From: Haloechinothrix alba
Lineage (GTDB): Bacteria; Actinomycetota; Actinomycetes; Mycobacteriales; Pseudonocardiaceae
Reading direction: 5' to 3'
NCBI RefSeq assembly: GCF_900188115.1
Contig: NZ_FZNW01000019.1
Coordinates: 1-64,000 of the forward strand
Length of the DNA: 64,000 nucleotides
Below the pieces are notes generated by a model, which was given only the letters and a program-made list of their open reading frames with translations, made no database searches and was not told the origin of the DNA. This document shows, piece by piece, positions 18,219 through 26,460 of this stretch; the first letter of the stretch is position 1, and every line of letters begins with the position of its first letter. Made by a program: the position numbers and the translations under genes.

Positions 18219-19813
18219 CCGTACTCAAATCCATGGTGGACACCTCGGCGGAGGAGTTCGTCACCAACCGGGACGCGATGCTGTCCAAGCTGGACGAGGT
18301 CGAGGGCGAGCACGCCAAGGCCATCGAGGGTGGCGGAGCCAAGTACGTCGCCAGGCACAAGGAGCGGGGCAAGCTGCTCGCCAGGGAACGCATCGAGCTG
18401 CTGATCGACGAGGACTCGCCGTTCCTCGAGCTTTCCCCACTGGCGGCATGGGGCTCCGAGTACCGGGTCGGCGGCAGCGTCGTGGTCGGGATCGGTGTGG
18501 TGGAAGGCGTGGAGTGCATGCTCATCGCCAACGACCCCACCGTGAAGGGCGGCGCGACGAACCCTTGGGGTCTGAAGAAGAGCCTGCGCGCCGCCGAGAT
18601 CGCCGAACGCAACCGCCTGCCCGTGATCCACCTGGTCGAGTCGGGTGGGGCGGACCTGCCCGCGCAGAAGGAGATCTTCATCCCGGGCGGCAGGACGTTC
18701 CACAACCTGACGCGTTCGTCGGCCCAGCGGGTGCCGACGGTGTCGCTCGTGTTCGGCAGCTCCACGGCCGGTGGCGCGTACCTGCCGGGGATGTCGGACT
18801 ACGTCGTGATGGTCGCCGAGCAGGCCAAGGTCTTCCTCGGTGGACCACCGCTGGTCAAGATGGCCACGGGGGAGGAGTCCGACGACGAGTCGCTCGGCGG
18901 GGCGGAGATGCACGCACGGTCCTCCGGGCTCGCCGACTTCCTCGCCGTCGACGAGGAGGACGCGATCCGTATCGGGCGCAGCATCGTCCGGCGGTTCAAC
19001 TGGGACAAGCTCGGACCCGAGCCCAGGCGCGAGTACACCGGGCCGTACTACGACCCCGAGGAACTCCTTGGGGTGGTACCGAACGACCTGAAAGTGCCGT
19101 TCGACCCGAAGGAAGTCATCGCACGGGTGGTCGACGGCTCCGACTTCGACGAGTTCAAGCCGCTGTACGGCAACAGCCTCGTCACCGGCTGGGCCGATAT
19201 CCACGGCTACCCCGTCGGGATCCTCGCCAACGCGCGCGGGGTCCTGTTCAGTGAGGAGTCGCAGAAGGCCACCCAGTTCATCCAGCTCGCGAACCAGACG
19301 GACACACCGCTGGTGTTCCTGCACAACACGACCGGTTACATGGTCGGCAAGGAGTACGAGCAGCTCGGCATCATCAAGCACGGCGCGATGATGATCAACG
19401 CGGTGTCGAACTCCACCGTCCCGCACATCTCCGTGCTGATGGGCGCGTCGTACGGGGCGGGCCACTACGGAATGTGTGGCCGCGCGTACGACCCGCGGTT
19501 CCTGTTCGCCTGGCCGAGCGCGAAGTCCGCGGTGATGGGACCGCAGCAACTGGCGGGTGTACTGTCCATCGTGGCCAGAGAGTCCGCTGCGGGTCGCGGC
19601 GAGACATACGACGAGGACAACGACGCAGCCATGCGCCAGGCGGTCGAGCAGCAGATCGAGGCGGAGTCCCTTCCGATGTTCCTGTCCGGGATGCTCTACG
19701 ACGACGGCATCATCGACCCGAGGGACACCAGGACCGTGCTCGGTATGAGCCTGTCGTCGATCCACAACGCCGAGGTGCGGGGGACGGACCGGTTCGGCGT
19801 CTTCAGGATGTGA
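18215..19813 (+). CDS. Acyl-CoA carboxylase beta subunit (carboxyltransferase; geranyl-/methylcrotonyl-CoA type)
   Basis: A 532-residue carboxyltransferase subunit of a biotin-dependent acyl-CoA carboxylase. The N-half and C-half crotonase-like domains are seen; characteristic segments include GGATNPWGLKKSLRAAEIAE, GSSTAGGAYLPGMSDY, NNTTGYMVGKEYEQ-like FLHNTTGYMVG, and GASYGAGHYGMCGRAY. Length and the ARERIELLIDEDSPFLEL start match AtuC/LiuB/MCC-beta rather than propionyl-CoA carboxylase. It transfers the carboxyl group from biotin on the alpha subunit encoded next. Which enoyl-CoA is used (geranyl or 3-methylcrotonyl) cannot be settled from sequence; the neighbouring AtuA favours the former. 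Confidence 0.86.
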   Translation: MTVLKSMVDTSAEEFVTNRDAMLSKLDEVEGEHAKAIEGGGAKYVARHKERGKLLARERIELLIDEDSPFLELSPLAAWGSEYRVGGSVVVGIGVVEGVECMLIANDPTVKGGATNPWGLKKSLRAAEIAERNRLPVIHLVESGGADLPAQKEIFIPGGRTFHNLTRSSAQRVPTVSLVFGSSTAGGAYLPGMSDYVVMVAEQAKVFLGGPPLVKMATGEESDDESLGGAEMHARSSGLADFLAVDEEDAIRIGRSIVRRFNWDKLGPEPRREYTGPYYDPEELLGVVPNDLKVPFDPKEVIARVVDGSDFDEFKPLYGNSLVTGWADIHGYPVGILANARGVLFSEESQKATQFIQLANQTDTPLVFLHNTTGYMVGKEYEQLGIIKHGAMMINAVSNSTVPHISVLMGASYGAGHYGMCGRAYDPRFLFAWPSAKSAVMGPQQLAGVLSIVARESAAGRGETYDEDNDAAMRQAVEQQIEAESLPMFLSGMLYDDGIIDPRDTRTVLGMSLSSIHNAEVRGTDRFGVFRM

Positions 19814-19866
19814 GGGACCTGTGACACACACGGCGTTCGGCGTACCGCCCGCCCGCGCGGGCGCGG

Positions 19867-19880
19867 GTATCCCGGGATAC
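19867..19880. promoter_or_regulatory. Perfect palindrome GTATCCCGGGATAC before the carboxylase alpha gene
   Basis: A 14-bp perfect palindrome lies in the only sizeable gap (81 bp) within the operon, ending just upstream of the GTGAGGA ribosome binding site of the alpha subunit. It could be a protein site for an internal promoter or a short RNA hairpin affecting translation; nothing in the sequence decides between these. Confidence 0.35.
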
Positions 19881-19894
19881 ACAGTGAGGATGTC

Positions 19895-21949
19895 ATGAGC
19901 AGCCAGTCACCGGCGGTGCCGGTCAACCAGATCACCAACGTGCTCGTCGCCAACCGTGGCGAGATCGCGCGCCGCGTGTTCCGCACCTGCGCAGAGCTCG
20001 GGATCGCCTCTGCCGCGGTGTACTCCGACGCGGATGCGGACTCGCCCCACGTACCCGAGGCCTCGGCAGCGGTTCGGCTGCCCGGCGACACTCCTGGGGA
20101 TACCTACCTGCGCTCCGACCTGGTGATCGATGCCGCCCGCGCCTGCGGGGCCGACGCGATCCATCCCGGGTACGGTTTCCTCTCCGAGAACGCCGAGTTC
20201 GCGCGCGCCGTCACCGACGCGGGACTCACCTGGATCGGTCCTCCATCTGCGGCCATCGAGGCGATGGGCTCCAAGGTGGAGTCGAAGCGGATCATGGCAG
20301 AGGCCGGGGTGCCGGTACTGGCCGAGCTCGACCCGGCGGATGTCACCGAGGCCGACCTTCCGCTCCTGGCCAAGGCGTCCGCGGGCGGCGGGGGCCGCGG
20401 GATGCGGGTGGTACACGCCCTCGACGAGTTGCCCGACGCCGTCGCAGGCGCCAAGGCCGAGGCGGGCTCGGCGTTCGGTGACTCCACGGTGTTCTGCGAG
20501 CGCTACGTGGACACCGGCCGCCATATCGAGGTGCAGGTACTCGCGGACAACCACGGCTCGGTGTGGGCTGTCGGGGAGCGGGAGTGCTCCATCCAGCGCA
20601 GGCACCAGAAGGTCGTCGAGGAAGCCCCGTCCCCGTTCGTGGACGAGAGGATGCGCGCCGAGCTGTTCGATGCCGCGCGGAAGGCCGCCGGGGCCATCGA
20701 CTACCGCGGGGCGGGCACCGTGGAGTTCCTCGCCACCGCCGACGGGGAGTTCTTCTTCCTCGAGATGAACACGCGCCTGCAGGTCGAGCACCCGGTCACG
20801 GAGTGCACGGCGGGAATCGACCTGGTGGCGGAGCAGATCAGGATCGCGGAGGGCCAGCGGCTAACCGACCCGGACGCCCGCGCGGAGCGCCCGAACGGGC
20901 ACGCCATCGAGGTTCGGCTCTACGCCGAGACGGTCGTCCCCGCAGGCGACGGCCTCGAGTGGCAGCCGCAGAGCGGCCCGGTGCACCGGCTGCGCGTCCC
21001 GCGCGTCACCGCGGAGTTCGCGCTGCCGCCGCGGTTCGGGGTGCGGCTGGACTCCGGCGTCGGCGACGGCTCCGTCGTCGGCGTGCACTACGACCCGATG
21101 CTCGCCAAGGTGATCTCGTGGGCGCCGAGCAGGGCCGAGGCCGCACGCGCGCTGGCAACCGCGCTGGCGGAAGCCTCCGTTCACGGCCTGGCGACGAACC
21201 GCGACCTGCTGGTGAACATTCTCCGGCATCCGGCCTTCCTCGCGGGCGAGACGGACACGGCCTTCCTCACCCGGCACGACCTCGCGACGCTGGCGTCCCC
21301 GCTGGCAGGCGAGGAGGCGCACCGGCTGTCCGCGCTGGCTGCTGCGCTGTCGGCAGCCTCGATCAATCGCGACCGGGCGACGGTGTTGCGCGGCCTGCCG
21401 AGCGGGTGGCGGAACGTGGCCTCCCAGCCGCAACGCAAGAGTTTCACCGCGGGCGAGCGGACCTATCAGGTCGAGTACCGGCTGACGCGGTCCGGACTGC
21501 ACGCTGCCGAGTACGCCGGCGTCGATCTCGTCCATGCGGGCCCGGACAACGTCACGTTGACGGTGCACGGCGTGCGCAGGAACTTCGAGGTCGCGCACCA
21601 TCCGGGGCTCATCTGCGTGGACTCCCCCCTCGGGCCTGTGGCGCTACGACCGCTGCCCCGGTTCACCGACCCGGAGGCCACGGTCGCCGAAGGTTCGATG
21701 CTCGCACCGATGCCCGGAGCCGTACTGCGGGTCGCCGTTCAGCGTGGCGAGCATGTAACCGCGGGTCAGCCCGTGCTGTGGCTGGAAGCGATGAAGATGG
21801 AACACCAGGTCACGGCACCGACCGACGGTGTCGTGAGCGAGCTCAACGTGGAAGCCGGTCAGCAGGTCGATCTCGGCGCCGTACTCGCGGTGGTGCGACC
21901 GGCGGACGAACAGGACCACAACCCTCGTCAGGAAGCGGGTACCTCATGA
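19895..21949 (+). CDS. Acyl-CoA carboxylase alpha subunit (biotin carboxylase plus BCCP)
   Basis: A 684-residue subunit joining a biotin carboxylase domain (about 1-450; VLVANRGEIARRVFRTC at the start, KASAGGGGRGM, EMNTRLQVEHPVTE) to a linker domain and a C-terminal biotinyl domain with EAMKM at 631-635, K634 being the biotin site. It carboxylates its own biotin with ATP and bicarbonate and passes the group to the beta subunit encoded upstream. ATG 19895 follows GTGAGGA. Its stop overlaps the ATG of the next acyl-CoA dehydrogenase. The domain order matches AtuF, LiuD and AccA-type subunits. Confidence 0.88.
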   Translation: MSSQSPAVPVNQITNVLVANRGEIARRVFRTCAELGIASAAVYSDADADSPHVPEASAAVRLPGDTPGDTYLRSDLVIDAARACGADAIHPGYGFLSENAEFARAVTDAGLTWIGPPSAAIEAMGSKVESKRIMAEAGVPVLAELDPADVTEADLPLLAKASAGGGGRGMRVVHALDELPDAVAGAKAEAGSAFGDSTVFCERYVDTGRHIEVQVLADNHGSVWAVGERECSIQRRHQKVVEEAPSPFVDERMRAELFDAARKAAGAIDYRGAGTVEFLATADGEFFFLEMNTRLQVEHPVTECTAGIDLVAEQIRIAEGQRLTDPDARAERPNGHAIEVRLYAETVVPAGDGLEWQPQSGPVHRLRVPRVTAEFALPPRFGVRLDSGVGDGSVVGVHYDPMLAKVISWAPSRAEAARALATALAEASVHGLATNRDLLVNILRHPAFLAGETDTAFLTRHDLATLASPLAGEEAHRLSALAAALSAASINRDRATVLRGLPSGWRNVASQPQRKSFTAGERTYQVEYRLTRSGLHAAEYAGVDLVHAGPDNVTLTVHGVRRNFEVAHHPGLICVDSPLGPVALRPLPRFTDPEATVAEGSMLAPMPGAVLRVAVQRGEHVTAGQPVLWLEAMKMEHQVTAPTDGVVSELNVEAGQQVDLGAVLAVVRPADEQDHNPRQEAGTS

Positions 21950-23115
21950 GCACAACCATGACCTTTACCGAGCCGGAGGAACGTACCGCGCTGCGCAAGG
22001 CTGTCTTCGACCTCGGCAGCTCCTTCGGTCACGACTACTACCTCGCACAGGCACGCAACGGCGGGCACACCGATGAGCTGTGGGATGCCGCGGGCCGGCT
22101 CGGCTACCTCGGAGTGGCCGTACCGGAGCAGTACGGCGGCGGGGGAGGGGGTATCGGCGACCTCTCCGCGGTGTGCGAGGAGTTCTGCGCGGCAGGGACA
22201 CCCATGCTGCTGATGGTGGTCTCGCCTGCGATCTGCGCTACCGTGCTCTCCCGGTTCGGCACCGAGGAGCAACGAGACCACTGGCTGCCGGGCTTCGCCA
22301 CCGGTCAGGTGCGGATGGCGTTCGCGATCACCGAGCCGGACGCGGGCTCGAACGCGCACAACATCACGACCACGGCGCGGCGCGACGGCGACGGCTGGGT
22401 GCTCAACGGGCAGAAGGTGTTCATCTCCGGGGTGGACGAGGCCGATGCGGTGCTCGTGGTCGGCCGTACCACCGACGCACGCACGGGCAATCTCAAACCG
22501 GCCCTGTACATCGTGCCGACCGACAGCCCGGGTCTCGAGGCCAAGCCGATCGAGATGGATCTGACCTCGGCAGACAAGCAGTTCAGCCTGTTCTTCGACG
22601 ACGTGCGGCTGCCGGGCAACGCGCTTGTCGGTTCCGAGGACGCCGCGATCGCCCAGCTGTTCGCCGGACTCAACCCCGAGCGGATCATGGGGGCGTCGTT
22701 CTCGCTCGGCATAGCCAGGCTCGCGCTGGATCGGGCGACCGAGTACGCGAAGGTGCGCAAGATCTGGGATACGCCCATCGGCGCGCACCAGGGCATCGCC
22801 CATCCGCTCGCGGAGATCAAGGTCGAGATCGAGCTGGCCAAGCTGATGACCCAGAAAGCCGCGGCACTCTACGACTCCGGTGACGACATGGGTGCCGGAG
22901 AGGCGGCGAACATGGCCAAGTACGCGGCTGCCGAAGCGGCGGTGCGTGCGGTGGACCAGGCCGTGCAGACCCACGGCGGGAACGGGCTCGCTTCCGAGTA
23001 CGGGCTCGGCGCGATGATCGCGGCAGCACGTGTCGGGCGTATCGCGCCGGTGAGCAGGGAGATGGTGCTCAACTTCGTGGCACAGCACAGCCTCGGGCTT
23101 CCCAAATCGTACTGA
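21946..23115 (+). CDS. Acyl-CoA dehydrogenase (second)
   Basis: A 389-residue acyl-CoA dehydrogenase with ITEPDAGSNAHNITTTA (about 126-142), NGQKVFISGVDEAD, and the helical C-terminal domain ending AVQTHGGNGLASEYGLG. As in the first dehydrogenase, the medium-chain YEGT glutamate position is absent (RIAPVSREM). The two enzymes are clearly not recent duplicates, so they probably act at different steps, such as citronellyl-CoA and a later branched acyl-CoA. ATG 21946 overlaps the alpha-subunit stop (ATGA), which makes it the last member of the tightly coupled chain. Confidence 0.84.
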   Translation: MSTTMTFTEPEERTALRKAVFDLGSSFGHDYYLAQARNGGHTDELWDAAGRLGYLGVAVPEQYGGGGGGIGDLSAVCEEFCAAGTPMLLMVVSPAICATVLSRFGTEEQRDHWLPGFATGQVRMAFAITEPDAGSNAHNITTTARRDGDGWVLNGQKVFISGVDEADAVLVVGRTTDARTGNLKPALYIVPTDSPGLEAKPIEMDLTSADKQFSLFFDDVRLPGNALVGSEDAAIAQLFAGLNPERIMGASFSLGIARLALDRATEYAKVRKIWDTPIGAHQGIAHPLAEIKVEIELAKLMTQKAAALYDSGDDMGAGEAANMAKYAAAEAAVRAVDQAVQTHGGNGLASEYGLGAMIAAARVGRIAPVSREMVLNFVAQHSLGLPKSY

Positions 23116-23289
23116 GCAGCAGGCACCGCACCGGTCGGGCATCCGTCGGATGCCGAGGCAGTACCGGTTCGGGCCGGGTTCGGGCCGGTTACGGGCCCGC
23201 CACGGGGCGGCACCGCCCGCCCGCATAGTGTCGGAGCGGACGAGACACGCGCCGACCGTGTGACCGCGAACGCGAACGAAGGGCGACCC

Positions 23290-24123
23290 ATGAGCACGCT
23301 CGCAGGTAAGACACTGATCATGTCCGGTGGCAGCAGGGGAATCGGCGAGGCGATCGCGCTGCGCGCGGCCGCCGACGGGGCGAATGTCGCCATGATCGCC
23401 AAGACCGCGGAGCCACATCCGAAGCTTCCGGGCACGCTCTACACCGCCGCCAAGGCTGTGGAGGACGCAGGCGGACAGGCACTACCGATCGTCGGGGACA
23501 TCCGCGACGACGAGGCGGTCCGCTCGGCGGTCGCCCAGACCGCCGAGCAGTTCGGCGGGATCGATGTCGTGGTCAACAACGCGAGTGCGATCGACCTCAC
23601 CCCGACGGCGTCGATCGACATGAAGCGCTACGACCTCATGCAGGACATCAACACGCGCGGGTCGTTCCTGCTGTCCCAGAGCGCCATCCCGCACCTTCGG
23701 CAGTCCGGCAACCCGCACATCCTGACGCTGTCGCCACCCATCAGTGTCGACCCCAAATGGTTCGGTTCGATCGGCACGGCCTACACCATCGCGAAGTACG
23801 GGATGAGCCTCGTGACGCTGGGGCTGTCCGAGGAGCTCCGTGCGGACGGTATCGCGGCGAACTCGCTGTGGCCGCGGACGACCATCGACACCGCTGCGAT
23901 CCGCAACGTGGTGGGCGCGGAGCTGGCCGACCGGTCACGGACACCCGACATCATGGCGGACGCGGCACACGCGATCGTGACACGGCCGAGCGCCGAGACC
24001 ACAGGGCAGTTCCTCATCGACGACGAGGTCCTCGCCGCCGCGGGTGTGACCGACTTCGCCCGCTACCGCATCGGTGACCGGGAAGAGGACCTCGAGCTCG
24101 ACTTCTGGGTGGAACGTGCCTGA
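23290..24123 (+). CDS. Short-chain dehydrogenase/reductase (AtuB/HSDL2-like)
   Basis: A 277-residue SDR. The cofactor motif SGGSRGIG is at 12-19, NNAS follows the fourth strand, and the active-site tyrosine and lysine are Y165 and K169 in YTIAKYGM. The sequence SGGSRGIGEAIALRAAADGANV and the TAAKAVEDAGG segment resemble the HSDL2-like subgroup that includes AtuB. In terpene catabolism such an enzyme would oxidise an alcohol or hydroxyacyl intermediate; that role is inferred from its place. ATG 23290 is preceded by GAAGGGCGA. It is separated from the dehydrogenase upstream by 174 bp, so it may have its own promoter. Confidence 0.82.
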   Translation: MSTLAGKTLIMSGGSRGIGEAIALRAAADGANVAMIAKTAEPHPKLPGTLYTAAKAVEDAGGQALPIVGDIRDDEAVRSAVAQTAEQFGGIDVVVNNASAIDLTPTASIDMKRYDLMQDINTRGSFLLSQSAIPHLRQSGNPHILTLSPPISVDPKWFGSIGTAYTIAKYGMSLVTLGLSEELRADGIAANSLWPRTTIDTAAIRNVVGAELADRSRTPDIMADAAHAIVTRPSAETTGQFLIDDEVLAAAGVTDFARYRIGDREEDLELDFWVERA

Positions 24124-24748
24124 CCAGGTGCAGCCGAACGCGGTGCGGGAACCGCAGCAGGAACGCAGCAGGACGACGCGCCGCAGACTCCTGGAGGCCG
24201 CTACCGCCTGCCTCCCGGAGCTCGGATGGACACGCACGACCGTCGCGGTCGTCGCCGAGCGCGCAGGCGTCTCCCGCGGCGCGGCTCAGCACCACTTCCC
24301 GGCGCGTGAGGACCTGGTCACCGCCGCGGTCCAGCACATCTCCGATGTCCAGGTCGCGGAGCTGCACGAGAAGGTGGCGCAGCTGCCGAGTGGTCCGGTG
24401 CGGACCGAGGCCGTCGTAGCGATGCTGCTCGACCTGTACACCGGACCGACCTTTCGTGCCGCCCTGCACCTGTGGGTGGCCGCATCGACGGAGGACCGGC
24501 TCGGCGCGATCGTACGGCCCCTCGAGGCCCACGTCGGTCGTGAGGCGCACCGCACAGCGGTCGAGCTGCTCGGGGTCGACGAGTCCGTGCAGGGGGTGCG
24601 AGAGACCGTGCAGGCGACCCTCGACCTCGCGCGCGGCCTGGGGTTGGCGAACCTGCTCAGCGACGACGTCGCCCGCCGCCGGAAGATCGTTCGGCAGTGG
24701 ACGGCGCTGATCGAGCCCACCCTCGCCGCGGCCGCACGCGGCGGGTGA
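24116..24748 (+). CDS. TetR family transcriptional regulator (end of the atu-like operon)
   Basis: A 210-residue regulator with an N-terminal TetR helix-turn-helix (about 14-60: TRRRLLEAATACLPELGWTR, then VAERAGVSRGAAQHHF) and a helical ligand-binding domain. GTG 24116 overlaps the SDR stop by 8 nt, so it is co-transcribed with it. Being the terminal gene of the cluster, it is the best candidate repressor for the divergent P450/TIGR03084 promoter palindrome at 14500-14515; its ligand could be an acyl-CoA of the pathway. The stop lies one base before a dispersed palindromic repeat. Confidence 0.82.
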   Translation: MPDQVQPNAVREPQQERSRTTRRRLLEAATACLPELGWTRTTVAVVAERAGVSRGAAQHHFPAREDLVTAAVQHISDVQVAELHEKVAQLPSGPVRTEAVVAMLLDLYTGPTFRAALHLWVAASTEDRLGAIVRPLEAHVGREAHRTAVELLGVDESVQGVRETVQATLDLARGLGLANLLSDDVARRRKIVRQWTALIEPTLAAAARGG

Positions 24749-24797
24749 GCTGAATGACGCGTTCACTCCGCCAAATGGACTGAAGGCGTCATTCAGC
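24749..24797. repeat. REP-like palindrome, copy 1
   Basis: Perfect 12-bp arms GCTGAATGACGC (24749-24760) and GCGTCATTCAGC (24786-24797) with a second, imperfect inner inverted repeat (TTCACTCC / GGACTGAA). It sits between two convergent TetR genes, where it could also act as a bidirectional terminator. Two further copies lie at 27189 and 30162. I associate this element with Pseudonocardiaceae genomes from memory. Confidence 0.9.
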
Positions 24798-24805
24798 GGG
24801 ATCCC

Positions 24806-25402
24806 TCAGCGCACGGGTAGGCCCAGCGCGATCCGCATCGTGTCGGTGAGCACGCGGACCGGGATCGACGGGTCGATCGCCCGCTGCACGCCCAACCCGA
24901 TGCCGAGACTGAGCACCGCCGCGGAGACGTCCTCGGCGGGTACCGGAAGCTCGACGCCGAACTCGGTGAGGTTCTCCCTGATCAGGTCGGTAAGCATGCC
25001 CCGTATCGTGGCGTCCCTGTCGGCCAGCTCCGCCCTGAGACGTTCGTCCCTGCGCACGTTGGTGGCGAACTCCACCTCCAGCGCGGTCCAGCTCTGGTCG
25101 CCGATGGTCTCCTCGGCCCACTTCTCCAAACCGTCCAGCCGCTCGGCCAGCGTTTCCTTCCCGGCCATGGCGCGGACGATACGTTCGGCCTGCTCGGCGT
25201 GGATCGCGTCGAGCACGGCCAGGCAGAGCTCGTCCTTGTTCCGGAAGTTCGAGTACACCGCGCCCTTGGAGTAACCTGCGGCGTCGGCGACCTTCTCCAG
25301 CGAGGTCGCCCAGTAGCCCTCGGCCAGGAAGAGCTCCTTGGCTGTGCTGACGAGTTGCTCGCGGGTGCGCGCCTGGCTTTCCGCACGGGTGAGACGGGCC
25401 AT
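24806..25402 (-). CDS. TetR family transcriptional regulator
   Basis: A 198-residue TetR protein with a standard DNA-binding head (about 8-55: TREQLVSTAKELFLAEGYWATSLEKVAD then GYSKGAVYSNFRNKDEL). The C-terminal half is helical with no recognisable ligand class; it mildly resembles regulators of the AcrR/FadR groups. ATG 25402 is chosen over GTG 25411 because TAGGGT lies 7 nt upstream, giving a leaderless layout, and because the family usually starts with MARLTRAE-like residues. It is convergent with the atu-cluster TetR across a repeat. Its target is unknown. Confidence 0.82.
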   Translation of the reverse strand: MARLTRAESQARTREQLVSTAKELFLAEGYWATSLEKVADAAGYSKGAVYSNFRNKDELCLAVLDAIHAEQAERIVRAMAGKETLAERLDGLEKWAEETIGDQSWTALEVEFATNVRRDERLRAELADRDATIRGMLTDLIRENLTEFGVELPVPAEDVSAAVLSLGIGLGVQRAIDPSIPVRVLTDTMRIALGLPVR

Positions 25403-25409
25403 GCGCACC

Positions 25410-25415
25410 ACCCTA
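25410..25415 (-). promoter_or_regulatory. -10 box of the minus-strand TetR gene
   Basis: TAGGGT on the minus strand, 7 nt before the ATG at 25402 that lacks a ribosome binding site; leaderless layout. Confidence 0.45.
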
Positions 25416-25438
25416 CCGAGCCCCTCGTGGGAGGCGTT

Positions 25439-26422
25439 TCAGATCCAGCCGTTGCGGCACGCGTACACGGCCAGCTGGAACCGGCTGACGACCCCGGCAC
25501 GCGTGGTCAGGCTCTCCACGTGCCGGGAAAGGGTGCGTCGGCTGATGCCGAGCAGCTCGGCGATCCCGGCGTCGGTGATCCCGCTCGCGAGCAGCTCGAT
25601 GATCCTGCGCTCGACCGGCCGCAGCGTGGACGGCTCCTTCGTGCCGAGATGCATGGGCAACGCGGCGCGCCAGGACGTCTCGAACAGGCCGTACAGCGCG
25701 TCGAGCAGGCTGGACTGCCGGACGAGCAGCATCGAGCGGTTGAGTTCGGCGCCGGTGTCGGACAGTGACACCATGGCGAGCTTGCCGTCGTAGATCGTGA
25801 GCTTGACCGGGACCGTCGGCAGCACGCGCGCCTGCTCGCCCGCGCCGATGCACGGCTGGATGTTCGAGTTGTAGTAGTCCGGCTGGCGCACGGCAGCGCG
25901 GGCGTAGACCACCCGGTACGTGACACCGCGCCGCAGGTTGGCCACCTCCACGTCGTTCGGCCCGGACGGTGTGGAGTACGGCGGTGAGTCGAACCGGAGC
26001 ACCTCGCTGCTGGCCGTGCTCTCCTCCAATTCGACCCGTTCGGCGACGTGCGGTGCCGTGATCACCTCGACGATGTCGTCCGGCGAGTGCTGCCACACCT
26101 CACGTTTGAACGAGCGGTAGGCGTTGACCGCTGCGACCTCGGCGGCCCGCAGCTCCGCCTCCCTCGTGCGGGCGAGACGCTGCAACCCGGCGGTGGGCTC
26201 GACCGGGCTCGCGGTGCCGTCCTCGGGCCCTATCGTGGTGACCAGGCCTGTTTGATACAGGATGGCGAGCCGTTGCCGCACCATGTCGGGGGACAGGTCC
26301 AGCTCGGTGGCGAGCCGCTCGTGCCCGGCGGGGCCCGAGGCGAGCAGCCACACGTAGACCTCGACGGCCGCGGGATCCAACCCGAGTGTGCACAGGTGGT
26401 CTTTCAGCTGATCATCCGTCAT
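25439..26422 (-). CDS. TrmB-like/LuxR-type hybrid transcriptional regulator
   Basis: A 327-residue protein with a winged-helix TrmB-like N-terminus (about 10-80: LDPAAVEVYVWLLASGPAG, LATELDLSPDMVRQRLAIL), a middle region resembling a phospholipase-D-like or ligand domain, and a C-terminal LuxR-type HTH (about 262-325: ERRIIELLASGITDAGIAELLGIS, then RRTLSRHVESL). This architecture is common in actinomycetes and of largely unknown function. The ATG at 26422 follows GAGGATCC. It lies beside an acetoacetate-decarboxylase-like gene on the same strand, 38 nt apart, which it may regulate. Confidence 0.78.
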   Translation of the reverse strand: MTDDQLKDHLCTLGLDPAAVEVYVWLLASGPAGHERLATELDLSPDMVRQRLAILYQTGLVTTIGPEDGTASPVEPTAGLQRLARTREAELRAAEVAAVNAYRSFKREVWQHSPDDIVEVITAPHVAERVELEESTASSEVLRFDSPPYSTPSGPNDVEVANLRRGVTYRVVYARAAVRQPDYYNSNIQPCIGAGEQARVLPTVPVKLTIYDGKLAMVSLSDTGAELNRSMLLVRQSSLLDALYGLFETSWRAALPMHLGTKEPSTLRPVERRIIELLASGITDAGIAELLGISRRTLSRHVESLTTRAGVVSRFQLAVYACRNGWI

Positions 26423-26460
26423 CGTGGATCCTCGCCGGGAACGCTACCCATGCGTAGATC

